Source of the DNA: Trichopria drosophilae
Lineage: Eukaryota; Arthropoda; Insecta; Hymenoptera; Diapriidae
Length of the DNA: 64,000 nucleotides
Direction: 5' to 3'
NCBI GenBank assembly: GCA_030407085.1
Contig: CM059586.1
Location: 108,343,501-108,407,500 of the forward strand
Shown here piece by piece: positions 1 through 11,634 of this stretch (positions within the stretch are counted from its first letter, which is position 1; the number at the start of each line of letters is the position of its first letter). The notes beneath the pieces were generated by a model. It saw nothing but the letters and a program-made list of their open reading frames with translations, was not told the origin of the DNA and searched no databases. The position numbers and the translations under genes are program-made.

Positions 1-244
1 GCACAAAATTACATTGTATGTCACTCCGATATCTAACAAGAAAAAAAATCGTGTAGATCTGTGTAATTAATAATTTTATCTTCGGTGTCTTCTTAATCTT
101 CACCGTTAATTACAATTAAAAGTGTACTGCAAGTCAGCTCATTTTCAAGGTTTTTTGAGGCCGTATAATTCAACTTTTTTATATTTTTACCTATGATAAA
201 TATTTCTTTAGTTGTAGTTTTGTTTGGATTTACCTAAAATTATT

Positions 245-396
245 GGAAATAGTTGGATTTAGATAAATAGTATGATCTGGCACAACTACGTTTTTTACAC
301 GATTTTACTATTCAAATAGTAGACTTTACTACCTAATGTGATGAGGTCACTATTCGAATAGTTTTAAGAAAGTAAAACCAACTATTTCTTTTTTCC
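245..396. repeat. Foldback element with GGAAATAGTTGG ends
   Basis: The left end reads GGAAATAGTTGGATTTAG, and the right end is the inverse (ACCAACTATTTCTTTT). Two inner palindromes, CTATTCAAATAG and CTATTCGAATAG, lie between them. The size of about 150 bp and the lack of coding capacity fit a MITE or its solo foldback core. A related end (TTCCAACTATTTCATTTT) occurs near 25540. Confidence 0.55.
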
Positions 397-840
397 ATAC
401 AGCTTCGATAGAGATTGATTCATATTGATTCAAACGCGCACATTATTATAATTTTTTAACAATTCTCTGATGTTAAAAGGGAGTCATGGGATCAATTTTT
501 AAGGAAACTTAACTTATGGGTAAATTTTTTTCATTTTATGCTCTTTTTTAAATACGCGAATTATTACATATTTCGTTAGCTATTTCGTAAAATGAGGCAA
601 AAAAAGAGAACAAAATTTATCCCCTTTTAGTGGCTGCAATATGAGAAATATTGATCGTAAGTCGTAATGTCAAAAATTTAAATTGTAGGGCTACAAAAAA
701 CAATCTAATGAGCCTTCACTCGTTGAAACTATACTTTAAAACTATTCGAGTTATTGCCAAAAAGAGATTCTATTGTTGTGAAGTCAATAGCTCGCCACTC
801 AAATTCTGTCGCAGATCCAATTTTGGTATAAGTAGAGAAA

Positions 841-888
841 ATTGCCCTAAGTTGACATTGCCCTAATTTGGCATTGCTCTAATTTGGC
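841..888. repeat. Three tandem copies of a 16-bp unit
   Basis: Three consecutive units read ATTGCCCTAAGTTGAC, ATTGCCCTAATTTGGC and ATTGCTCTAATTTGGC. A lone related copy (GTTGCCCTAAGTTGG) occurs at 1180-1194, so 841-1194 may be one repeat unit bounded by direct copies. Confidence 0.85.
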
Positions 889-2255
889 GGAATGCAAATT
901 GCGAGCAGTAATGTTGGCATTTTGCTACCAGAGTTCAATTGGAATGTTAGTCAACTTTTAGTCGAAACATAAAAACGGTTATTCGCATTTTTCAAGAACA
1001 AGCTTGAAAAGTTGAGTTTCGAAAGTGAAAGTGTGTGGCTCAAAAATTCTTTTATAGTACACGTTGAATTACGGTAACTACGAATGGAACTTAGTTTTTT
1101 CTTAATTTTTTATTATTCATGAGCATGTTTCCATAAAATTGTCTGGGGAAAAAGTTATGAGCTCTTTGTAAATAATTCGTTGCCCTAAGTTGGAGTGGAA
1201 AAAACGTTCAGTTGGCCGGGATTCTTTCCTTCTACTTAGCATTTGGCAAAATTTTACAAGCGTATTTCATAAAATGTACAATATTACAAAGGTAATAAAT
1301 ACATTCTCATATAATATATTTGTCATGTTAAAACTAGTCTCAATTATCATATTCCTAAAACACTTTTGTCCACTAGTATCGAAATTCACTATTTTGCGAC
1401 TCGAGTGTGATTGGCAAATACGTGATCATAAAATATCTTTGAAAGTATAAAAATAATTTTTTAATCTGTTTTGAAACGAGAAATTCAAGTGCAATAGGCG
1501 TGAATTTTTAAAAAGATCACATATGGAGGACGCAGAAAATACAGAGCTTAATCAAAGAAATTGTCTCTAATTAACGGACCCTTTATGAAATCCATCGCTG
1601 TATACGTGAATGAGCCCCGTTCCCGCATCGAATTGCACTGTGCTATACACATACGTGGACTCTACAATGGCAGAGTCTATACGCTTGCTATTCTTGTACC
1701 CTCTCCCATAATTATGCCATGCAATAAACTTGGTTTGTCTCGCATCAACTTATTTTCTCGCGTACATTAGTCGTGAGGTCGACTCGATGGTAGTAACGTT
1801 TGGCCTTGATACTATTTTTATTTAACCTCTGTGTATTGTTGTATCTGATTCTGCTTCTTTTGTACATTAATTGCACATTTACTTTTATATATTGCTCGTA
1901 AACAGCTGTTGTTGTCTACTCATTTGTACTAATTACATCAGATCCGCTGTTGGAATTTGGTATTGAATTGTTACATCCAAAAAATGATCGGATCTAAGGT
2001 CAGATTATGTCTATTATATGATTTTTGAGTCGTTGAATAGTGACATATTTCACTTCTGGAATACTAATCAGCTGATTGCGTTGGACTGGATTTTCGGGTA
2101 CTGAACTGAACTTAGTGTACTGAACTGGAACATTCTTCTTAGTAGACGGACCAATTTTTTGAAACTTTTCTATGAAGTGCTTCCCTAGTGGTGCTGGGAA
2201 GACTAATTGTTTGTTTTGATTCCTGCAATTTAAAAAAAATAACAGTACTCTCTAC
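889..2255. other. AT-rich stretch without recognised gene
   Basis: Short ORFs on both strands have AT-driven composition and no family resemblance. A modest G+C rise near 1600-1790 reads openly on the plus strand for 69 codons but lacks splice context. Confidence 0.5.
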
Positions 2256-2496
2256 ATTCCTTGGAGTGAAAAGTAAGCCACTCTTTAGTAAGCATCATAC
2301 TCTCTAACTGTCATGGAGTGAATGTTCACATTTTAGTCAGTGAAAATTGGTCTACTCTGGTCAAAGATAGAAAATTTTTATCTTAAAGAGTGAAAATTTA
2401 TTCTTTAAGGACCAATTGAATCGACTGAACGAAATTCATTCTGTGGAGTAAAATCCATTGTTTTTCTAGAGTGGGTCAATTTTCATTCCAAGAAAT
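2256..2496. mobile_element. MITE-like element with ~32-bp terminal inverted repeats
   Basis: The left end (ATTCCTTGGAGTGAAAAG, then CCACTCTTTA) is matched by the inverse of the right end (ATTTCTTGGAATGAAAAT, then CCCACTCTAGA). Inner copies of GGAGTGAA and AGAGTG recur through the element. No ORF is present. The outer element at 29.84-30.35 kb uses similar ACTC/GGAGT words and may be related. Confidence 0.65.
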
Positions 2497-4351
2497 GTAT
2501 ATCATTCGCAGATGTTGCTGAAATTATTGTAGTGCAACGATCCAAAAAATATAAAGGGCATAATCTAACCGTACGGTGTTTTTTAATGGGGCCGGTATAA
2601 TCTGTCACAAAAATGATCGAAATTCTAGAAAAATGACCGGTTGCTGATCATAATAATTATTGTGCATAACCTATAAAAAACAGAATGTAGTATGGAAGAA
2701 TTACAGAAAATAGTATATCGAGACAGAAAATTTAAGTTTGTAAATGATTAATAAATATATTAAGTAAATAATTTGTAAATCTTTTGAATAGTCATTGAAA
2801 ATTTTACAAAAATGGTTTCCATTTTTATTTTTATTTCGTATTGGTATTCTATTAGTTTCATATCGAAAGTGTAACTTGGATTCCTTAGGAGTCATTACAC
2901 TCCAAAAATTGTCATCTTTCATCATCTTATTAGTGATTATTATACACAATTAGTCATCAATAGCATATATTATTCCTTCATCATTAATAATAATCAACTA
3001 TGTTTATTTGCTAACTTTATCAACAGTTCTCTGTCGGCATTATTATCCAACAATGAACTATTCGTCGGCAGTGATCATCATTATTGCCATAATGAACATC
3101 ATTGTCAGTGGTCATCATTGTCTATCTTCCGCATCATCCATTTTTGATTTATGTACGTGAATGTTTCTAAAGTGTTATTTAGAATATAATTACCATTATA
3201 TATTATACATACTGGTATAATTACCATAATTTTAGAGCAGTACCCTCGACTAAGTTCATAATTTATATCCTGTTTGCGGCTTTTCCGCATATTATTCCAG
3301 ATCACTGAGCTCAAACATTAAGTTATTGTTCAAAACTGAATATCAAAATTACTAAACTTCAAAGTTTCGAAATATTGTTAATACATACATCTAATTAAAT
3401 TTCAGATGGACTACCTTTTTCAAACAGTGTGTAATTAATGTCGAATTTATTTCAATTCTCGAAAGACGATTCAGCCACTGGAAATATGCACGAATCGTCA
3501 ATATGAATGCAGTTAGTAAATAATTAGAAAATTGCCTGCGCCAATTTGTTAGTTAAGGTAATTGTTTATTAGTGCAACATCGCAATTTGTTAGCATCGCC
3601 GTTTGATGATCGAAGTTTATTGCAAAAGACAGTTTCATCAAGCAAAAAGTTGTTTACGAATTGTTTAACGAAGCTTAGAATCATTTATATTTCTTTTCTT
3701 TTATTATGAAAATAATGTTGAAATATTGTTGAAATGTTTTCAATTCAACAAAAATGAACAGGAAGAATTTTGTTGATAATTTTCGTATTTGAATTTCGAA
3801 TCTTTCTACTCTAATGGTAATTTTTTTCGTAAATTTAAAAACAATCCAACAGCCTCCATCTTCGGCAACTTAAAAAAACATGTGAATTTCTGTAACGAAA
3901 TTTACTGCGATAATTAGTCGGAAAAATTAAAATAATATTCACTGCGAGTTTCAGACAAACTTCAGACTAAAAATACTCGCGCATCTTCGTTCTATTCAAA
4001 TTCAATCTCTGCAGAAGTAATTTTTCATTACAGTACCACATTTTCATATGTGGAATTTAGACAATCTTCAATTTTACATACCGTGGTTTATTACAATGTT
4101 ATGAGTAACATTTCTGAAATTTTCATCGGTGTCAAGAATTTCGACATCATTCCAAAAAATCATGATATCTTGTAATTACCGATTTTTGTTGCGAAGGTCT
4201 GAGGATGTTTATCACATGTTTATGACAGTATTCTATGAGATATGCATAAGAGTGAAAAATAATATCATAAGTAATAAATTTAAAATTTGCATAAGGTTCA
4301 TATAATTAGACTTGATGATACTTACTAACGAATTAAATTTTCATTACTTAC
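2497..4351. other. Gene-poor DNA with an ATT/ATC-rich low-complexity patch
   Basis: The 2900-3125 region is dense in ATCATT and ATTATT words with a few GTCGGCA copies, a decayed simple repeat. The remainder holds no convincing exon. Confidence 0.5.
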
Positions 4352-4402
4352 CAAATGCTACACCATCACGATTCCAATTTGAATCGAAAAAAAGGAAATG
4401 TA
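4352..4402 (-). CDS. Candidate 51-nt exon ending at a consensus donor
   Basis: On the minus strand a near-perfect donor (TTTG|GTAAGTAAT) follows 51 nt that read, after two leading bases, HFLFFDSNWNRDGVAF plus one base. The only nearby acceptor is TTCCTAAG, with a poor pyrimidine tract, so the 5' edge is weak. The sequence DSNWNRDGVAF looks protein-like, but I recognise no family. It could instead be a chance donor in AT-rich DNA. Confidence 0.2.
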
Positions 4403-4904
4403 CTTAGGAATGTTAAACATTATTCTTAATCCACATAGCTTCCATTTGTTTTATTTTCTATTCCTCACACAATATACATTTTTCGTTCTTCATTGAATCC
4501 AACATACTGAAATAAGTAGGAACGAAAGATAAACATTTTATTAACATTTACACACGATATACTAATATTACATTTTTTCACGTACTTTTTTATTACGCGT
4601 TAACATTTGATTTCTTTCAAAGTTTCAGTACAACTATGCATTTTTGGTTTGGTAAAGCTGGCACACGCGTTCGCAGTCGACTTTTTGACCACCGGGAATT
4701 TTTCATATACTTTCCCGAGTATTTGCGTCATAGGTAGCAAGCTTGCGTTGTTTCCCACTGAATTGTTTTCTAACTATTTCGATCGACGTTTCATGGCACT
4801 TTTCCAAAGGGAATACCTGCTAGCGTTTAAAAAGCGTACTATTCAATAACAGGTGTAACAAAACGTAGTACTTTTTATAAATGATGGAAAACAAGCAGAT
4901 TAGT

Positions 4905-5102
4905 TCTCTAAATCGGAATTAGTCAAAAAAGTTCGCTGAAGTTAGTAATTCATCATTTGCTAATCTAAATTAGTTGGTTTTAGCAATGGAAATGGTAATT
5001 TTGTACGATTACTATTAAAAAGGATTATTATATTGTAAATTAGTAATCGTTATTGAACTTTTTGATTAATACATTTTGACTAATTCAAATTTAAAGAATT
5101 TG
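4905..5102. repeat. Foldback element with GAATTAGTCAAAA ends
   Basis: The left end (CTAAATCGGAATTAGTCAAAA) is inverted at the right end (TTTTGACTAATTCAAATTTAA). The interior is rich in TTAGTAA and ACTAAT words. A related right end (CACTAATTCAAATTTAGA) is at about 60521-60539, so this is a dispersed family. Confidence 0.5.
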
Positions 5103-6170
5103 TCCATGAAAATTCCAATTTGCGCTTTTGATACAAAATATATTATTGTATCTCTTTTTAAACAGCATTTGTACAACTAGTGCGTATGCATTTATATACA
5201 GGGTGTATATGATAATTCTATATGAAATAACTTTTTATTTAACGGTAATATAATTTTATGAATGTTGGAAATGATTAACGACTACCTATAATTGTGTTTT
5301 AACATGTCATTTATTGTTCTCTATAAATTATGAGCTCTAAATTATATTTTCGTATTAAAAAAGTATTTCATTTTCTTAGTATAAGTGGATTGCCAAAAAG
5401 AAAGTACATTTTTACAACTTGTTTATATCAAACGATTTTTCTCAAGTAGAAGTGAAAATATTCTGGTATTGCTTTATGAATTTCATTATTGATTTATTTG
5501 AAGAAATTTATTTTTTGTGTTGTTATTCAAAATAATTCAAAATTTATTATACACATATCTGAAAACTTGTTGTCTTGGATATTTTACCATAATTACCTGC
5601 ATTATTTCTTTAAGTAACATACTTTTTAAAATTTTTACTAAATTTGGAATTTGACACGAAATTTAAAGAGTAACTCAGGAACCTTAAGAATATAAATTCA
5701 TGTTAAAATTGTTCACAGCTCCCGAAAAACTATTAGTAAAAACTACAAAAATTATTAACATTTACTTAGTCTGATTTTTAGTAAAACTGATATCAATATT
5801 TCAATATAAGTAACACTTTCACGAAATCCACTTGAAAAAATTGATTTGAAGTTCACTCTAGCATCAGTTGTAAATAAATTTTCTGTGATGTTTATTAACT
5901 AAAAAAATCCATTGAATCTGCTAAGTAATTGGTAAGTTTTCCTGCACAATTTGAGATTCATAAACCATTAAAAAATTACAATGATTTTTAAGGCGACATT
6001 TTTGTACATATTTAAGTAATTCCAATTAACAATGGTTACTATTTGTAAATATGTTCCTCAGTTTTCAGCAAAATACATAAAAGTTGACATAACCTATGAA
6101 TAATAGCTCCAGCTATTTTTGTTTTGTTTAAAATAAAAATTCTGGAATTGTATTCGGTTTTAAACGGAGT
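5103..6170. other. AT-rich stretch without recognised gene
   Basis: The only notable word is ACAGGGTGTATAT near 5199, a type of sequence often seen at the edges of arthropod repeats. No exon or transposon end could be fixed. Confidence 0.4.
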
Positions 6171-6320
6171 ACGACGTTTTGGCCCCGCCGTTTTGGCGCC
6201 AATATTAGGTTAGTTTCGTGACGTTGCCATTTCTCCGCTTTCCACATTTTATACGAAACTAACCTAACCTATTATTGGCGCTAAAACGTGGGGGCCAAAA
6301 TATCCTGGCGCCAAAATCGT
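6171..6320. repeat. Foldback element rich in GGCGCCAAAA words
   Basis: The left arm (6171-6219) contains CGTTTTGGCCCC, TTTTGGCGCCAATA and AGGTTAGTTTCGT. The right arm (6252-6320) contains the inverse words, including ACGAAACTAACCTAACC, TATTGGCGCTAAAACG and GGGGGCCAAAA, plus an extra CTGGCGCCAAAATCG. The spacer is about 32 bp. The arms match imperfectly but over about 50 bp. Confidence 0.75.
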
Positions 6321-8950
6321 CCTATAGCCGGTTGTAAAATATATAATTCCGTTTTAGCATTCCTCTGGTATGACTGGCGCTTCAATCGAGATCTAGAAAG
6401 TATTTTCTAGGCTGATAAATATTAAAGAAGATCCTTATAAAGTAACAAATATAACCGTAGATAAATGTACAATGTTATGCTTAAAATGAAAATGACTACA
6501 CTGACATGGAAAAGCAAGTGTACACACGTATAGAAATCACCCATATATATTATAAATATCCATGTGTATGTACGATTATTTGTGATTGCCATACATAAAA
6601 TACATTCACATACATACTTACAACGGGACAACTCTGTGCACTACTTTTATAGAAGGATACTAATCCTGAGTACAGTTCGCATTTCGGTGTTTCTATTAAT
6701 TAAGTATACTTGTAACTTTGGAAAAATATCACATTTAAGTGATGAACACGGCGGGTTCAAACTTTACAAAAATGTAATACGCAAGAAAGCAAAGGGCGTA
6801 GATTATGAAACATTGACAAATACAGCAGAGCCACATTCTTACTTATTAAGAAGATGCATTAGTCAAATTTTACTTGCAAAGTTTTAAGATAAATCTTTCG
6901 CAATAAAAAATTAAAAATGCCCGAATTGTTCGAGCTCAAAACCTGTGGGACATTTTTAAACAAAATCGATTTCGATGCGTGTAAATACGTGACTGTAGCA
7001 TCTTCTTAATTACAGAATATTTCTAAGATAAATTTCACACGAACCTTAAATGGTACATTCGCATCATGTGTTCCATTTTTTATCAGGGTGGATCGATACT
7101 TAGACAAAAGTGAGATTGGACTGACACTTGAAAGCATCTTCCATAAACTCTAGATCTAATAACTTCAATCCCTCTTTTTCGAACAGTCTTCGAATTATAC
7201 ATTCTCGAAAAAGTGAATATATTGTCATTTTTTAAAGGAAGGTTATTAAACGTCAAACACGGAACATCATTCAAAAACACTTTAAAAGCCATAAAACATA
7301 ACAATTGAACATTACGTCAAGTGTTCTTGAAATTGGTACATTTTTTTATTTTGAAAGGTGCAAAAATCTCATAAAATGGCACAATTTATCATTTCGACGT
7401 TGCAAAGTACGTGACACTATTAAAAATGGCAGCTTGTCCCATTTCTTTTTATCCGCCTCTGTACAGAAACTCTTTGAGTATCTAGAACGGAATTATTAAG
7501 AAAATAATCGATGCGTTAAAAAGGAGAAATATTTAAATCTTATTTACGAAATATTCATAAAAAACTTAGGAATCTAATGGAATATTGATAACGTTCTAGG
7601 AGATGCTCGTCGCATTCTCGTTCGTGGTTTGTGGTATCGACCTTCCTCAAGGGAAACGTCGGCTATCCCAGGAAACGAGGATTGATTGAAAGTGATTCAT
7701 TTTCGAGTTATTGATTTAAAAATATTAAATTTTCAAAGCTGTTGGAATTGACGAATCAATTTTGATTGTCTTGGCCTTTTCAAATTTTTATGAAATTTCA
7801 TTACCAGAATAATTTTTTTAGTCATTTGGACTATATTGTAAATAAACAGATTTAATAAATATAACAACATTTAACTAAAATATAAATCTCCTTACGAAGA
7901 AAAATTTTATCAACTGCGGTATACTTTTTGTTTGTATTGATTTTCTTTAAGTAATGTATAAAAGATTAGGAACTGCCTCATATATTGTTTTGTAATTAAT
8001 TTCATTCTGACTAAGAGCAGAGCTGTTGGAGAATATAATACATGACATATGTCGATAAACGTTTGCAGCATTATTCAGCAATTAACTAACCAAATTAGCA
8101 ATAAAACTTTACTAATTAAAATGGAAGTGCAAAATAACTAATTTATTTAGTTACGAAGTTTACACTTTCAATTAGTTCTCTGTTAACCGTTACGGGTTTC
8201 TCTAATTAAAGATCCTTGTATTACACACATAATAAACTGGAGTTTGGTGATTTCTTTATACTTTGGATATATGATAGTTAAGGTAGCTTTTAATGAAAAG
8301 GTCAGAAGCCTAAAAAATGGAAATTCTCCAGATCAAGTTTAACCTTTCTGTAATAAGGAAAATTAAGAAGGAATGAGGAGGAATTAATTTCTTTTTTCTG
8401 TCTGTTATTTGGAAATCAAATTCTGTCTTTTCTTGAACATGAAAGATTTTCTGATTCCCGCAGTAAACATTTTGTGTTTAAAATAATTTTAACTCTACAT
8501 ATTCAAAGTACAAAGAAATTGACCATGTATGGGATGCGGAATTCTGGTACTAAATAAAACTGCAGGATTTTCTGAATATCTTCCAACTAGAAAGATGGAG
8601 GCAATTCCCACTCTTCATTAAAATTTGCAATGTAATATAACATCAGTGCTAACATTTCCCCATGTATCATATACATTTAACGTTTAGATTCGATTTAACA
8701 CATTGATTTCAAACATTTAAAATGTGAATTTAAAATTTGATATAAATCAAATAGCAGATATTAACAGACGTTTACACTGTCGTTAGATATTGTCGTAGTC
8801 CAACAATCAAATATAGTTTCATATGCACCGCAGGTAGGACGGGATTTTAGCAAGATGTATCCATTAGTAGACTGGTATACTAATAAGCTTCTCATTTATA
8901 CCTTAAAATAGATAATGGAACGTTCAATTCGATACTTTGCTTTCTTTCAG
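6321..8950. other. Gene-poor stretch
   Basis: Only weak signals were seen. A good acceptor (CTTCTTAATTACAG before 7015) is followed by about 45 open codons ending in TAG near 7156. A slightly G+C-richer patch lies at 7590-7680. Neither is supported enough to call a gene. Confidence 0.4.
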
Positions 8951-8995
8951 TTTCGTTGGAATGGTAACAGTCGTACTTCCCGACTCAATGCACAG
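8951..8995 (+). CDS. Candidate 45-nt microexon
   Basis: A strong acceptor (ACTTTGCTTTCTTTCAG) and a strong donor (CACAG|GTACGTATG) bracket 45 nt on the plus strand. Phase 0 reads FRWNGNSRTSRLNAQ. With one leading base it reads FVGMVTVVLPDSMH plus two bases. The third phase has a stop. The length is a multiple of three, so inclusion or skipping would keep frame. It begins 56 bp beyond the stop codon of the minus-strand lipocalin and could lie antisense to that gene's 3' UTR. No partner exon was identified, so the host gene is unknown and a chance decoy is possible. Confidence 0.35.
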
Positions 8996-9050
8996 GTACG
9001 TATGTATTTCTGCGATTGCTAACTAGATCGATTTAACGAAAGAAATGGCA

Positions 9051-9385
9051 TTAGACGCTATTATAACTATACGAGAAGAAAGTAGTTAGTATACAGATAC
9101 TAGCAATGTTCAACTGAATAAGTCCTTGCCATGGAGTGATGTGATTACTTTCGTTGGCGCAAGTAGCACGAACACTATAACGTCTTAGTTGACGACGATT
9201 TAATAAATTGTGAACACCGCGTACATCTGATTTCTGAAGGATGTGATCTCTGGATAATAGAACAGAATAGAGTTGGCCATCGGTATTTTGTGAACAGAAC
9301 GTCAAGACGATGTGTGTGGCCACTGCTTTCATTACGTTGACGGTTCCTGAAAACTGGGTATACGTGTGCTGATCCGCCAGTGTAC
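9051..9385 (-). CDS. Lipocalin (apolipoprotein D/Lazarillo-like), terminal coding exon
   Basis: This is the last coding exon of a secreted or surface lipocalin, a beta-barrel carrier of small hydrophobic ligands. On the minus strand a T-rich acceptor (TTTTATTTTAAG) precedes base 9385. The exon opens with two bases that complete a Gly codon begun in the upstream exon, then reads about 110 codons to a TAA at 9053-9051. Readable blocks are FSGTVNVMKAV, HIVLTFC, YSVLLSRD and SDVRGVHNLLNRRQL, which fit late lipocalin strands and the C-terminal helix. The Cys residues (TFC, RATC) are placed to pair with the VDTCP Cys of the other exon. The tail IQLNIASICILTTFFSY is hydrophobic and ends the protein, so a GPI-anchor signal as in Lazarillo is possible; that is inference. 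The phase match with the upstream exon makes the gene call firm. The subfamily is less certain. Confidence 0.82.
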
Positions 9386-9466
9386 CTTAAAATAAAAACA
9401 AAAAACATCTTTTTTTTCAGTACAAAGTATCATATAAGAGCATCATAACAGATATTTTCCTCACAA

Positions 9467-9491
9467 GGGCGTAAAATAATCTTTTACGCCC
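9467..9491. repeat. Perfect 10-bp-arm palindrome GGGCGTAAAA / TTTTACGCCC
   Basis: The arms are separated by 5 bp. The palindrome lies in the lipocalin intron and is the best-conserved member of a dispersed motif that recurs at 11.9, 42.2, 43.4-43.7 and 58.8 kb. Confidence 0.85.
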
Positions 9492-10184
9492 GCAGACGAT
9501 TAGCGTACCCGAGGGACGGCGAAGACTTCGCGAGAGGATCGAAAGATCTTTTTCTGGATTCTGAGTAAATTACGATTTTACTAATTTTTGAAACCCTAAT
9601 ACAGATTTTTTGTACCGACAGATCTTTTATTTAAGTGTTTGAATCGAAAAGTCCATTTTTTGTACATATCATTCCTTCGGGGAAATAAGAAAAACGTTTT
9701 AAGACATGAGGTTCTTTACGAAGCAATAGATGTCGCTTAAAATCCATAAATGAATTGCGCACCATTTAGCTCAAGCCTATGTAAAAAAATTCAAAAGTTG
9801 GTTTATCTATCTTAGAAATATTTAATGGCATTAACAAGTTTAGAGTGTTCATAGTTATATTTTATTTCCTGTACCATTAAATATAAGAAATTTAATAAAT
9901 TAATTTATCTTGTCAATTACCTTATTCATTTCATAGAGTAAAATAATTATTTTTAAGTGGATGCCTAATTCAATCAAGATGCTACTAAATTCAATTATTG
10001 TCGTATTTTTTATTGTTAAAATTAAGAAAATGTATATATTATTAGTATAAGACATATTTTTTGCATTCATACTAAAATGAACACACCTATATTGAATGTA
10101 TATCTCCATTATAATTAACATTATTCTATAGTAAGTAGAGTATAACGGCAACCTCTCGATTTACTTAAAAGGTGATATTTTTAC

Positions 10185-10422
10185 CATTTTGAAAGCCCAT
10201 AGTTTTCCATAATCCTGGTCTCCTGTATGGGTCGGTAAATCCGAAAGTGTATTCTAAGTCTCCGGCATTTTCTTTCCAGAGGAGTCTGAGGTACGTGGAT
10301 TGTTCACTCTGCCACAGCTTGACAGTTGGACAAGTATCGACTTTGGTCACGACGCCACTCATTGGTTTCAGTGGTTCGTGTTTGTGCTCTATAACTTCCA
10401 CAACATACCACTTTCCCATTAT
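10185..10422 (-). CDS. Lipocalin, internal exon with the G-x-W motif
   Basis: This 238-nt exon follows a good minus-strand acceptor (CTGATTTTTTCAG) and ends at a donor reading AATG|GTAAAA, leaving one base of a Gly codon. The phase-1 end joins exactly to the two-base start of the exon at 9385. The translation begins IMGKWYVVEVIEH, which is lipocalin structurally conserved region 1 (G-x-W-Y), and continues through VDTCP, YLRLLW, LEYTFGFTDP and RPGLWKTMGFQNG, an amphipathic beta-strand pattern. The in-frame ATG at 10419 lies inside the G-x-W strand, so it is not a plausible start. A preceding exon with a signal peptide and the N-terminal Cys is expected at higher coordinates, but I could not identify it. 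The intron to the next exon (10184-9386) is 799 bp. Base composition is clearly richer in G+C than the flanks. Confidence 0.85.
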
Positions 10423-11193
10423 CTGAAAAATCAGGTCGAAGTTGATTTACTTACAGGAAATACATAAAGTTCCTAGAAATATAGTAATATAGTTAGGTGA
10501 TCTTAAAACTCGTAAAGTGATGGAAAAAGAAACACAACTTTAAGATGAGCGCCTGGGACTCAAGAAGCAATCATCGTAGGTTTAACAAACACAATCCTGG
10601 GTATGTAGGTTAGGGTCTTTAGAAATGGGATTTAAAAAATGATAAATAGATGTTTTTGGTGAAAACGTAACAAACGTAAAAAAACGTAAAAAATTAAAGT
10701 GAAAATAAAAACAAATTAATCACATTGGAAGCGGAAATTGTTGCATAAAACAAATTTCCTAGTCTTCTAATTCAAAACATTGTTTGACTGATGTTTCATC
10801 CACATAAATGAGGCTTTTGAAGTGGTGAATTCAAGACCTAAAAACTTAGTTAAAACCTAAAAAAAGACTCATGAATTCGATAGGAAAAGCATATTTCGGG
10901 TATAATTTTTATCCATCTAGTTATGATGAAAGAATTGAAAATAACATTTCCTATTAAAAATCCAATGTTAAATTTCAAGTCGTTTGATGGAACAGAAGTT
11001 ATAACTGTAGAGCCTAGGTGATTCAGCCAATTCTTAGTCCTACTTATCTTAGCTACCAAAACCTACATTTTCCACACTAAATCATTTCGAATGTTGTTTA
11101 AAAAAATTGTTTTCGATCCACCCTAATGCTTATAATTTAGAAAATTTTGTTTGAAATAGATAAAGATGAAATTTTTAAAATAGCTTATATTGT

Positions 11194-11214
11194 CCCCTCC
11201 CCCCCCCCCGCCCC
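11194..11214. repeat. Poly-C tract
   Basis: An 11-C run is flanked by CCCCT and GCCCC blocks. It is unusual in this AT-rich window. Similar homopolymers occur at 19155 (13 C) and 53004 (12 G). Confidence 0.9.
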
Positions 11215-11634
11215 TTCTCCAATACAAAAATGAGACTTTGTGTGTAATTTACGAAATCTTAAATAAAATTCTGCAAAATTAACTTCTATAATAAGGAATA
11301 TTTTAAAATGAGACCGAACGGTTAAGAACCTCGAAGTCGTATTTGAAGATATTATTATTTGAATAACATACTGGCTGTGTTAAAAATAATCCCGACAAGT
11401 GTATTAAATTTTAAATTGTAATGCTAAATATTTTAGTTCTATCGATACGATGAGCTATATATATGCCAGCAATCTTATCCTATGCATTCTAAAATTTGTC
11501 AACTTTATACAAAACCGATGATTTCATGACGTTCATATACTTGTATACTTTTAAAGATGTTCGTCGATAGATGTTGTTAGGCTGGAATTTCAAGATAATG
11601 GAGGTTCAAGTAAAATAAGAAAACTGATACTCAT

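Noticed and set aside
2900..3125. Possible ordered satellite of ATCATT/GTCGGCA units
   Set aside because: Unit lengths are irregular, so it is better described as decayed low-complexity sequence.
6564..6887. 107-codon plus ORF with HLSDEHGGFKLYKN
   Set aside because: Only a short middle part looks protein-like. No splice sites or homologous family could be recognised.
8951..8995. Resemblance of FVGMVTVVLPDSMH to part of an enzyme family
   Set aside because: The similarity is too short and too uncertain to name a protein. It is kept only as an exon candidate.
10446..10470. Donor-like ACTTAC just upstream of the lipocalin exon, considered as the end of its first exon
   Set aside because: The implied intron would be only about 26 bp, and the putative exon has an in-frame stop close by.
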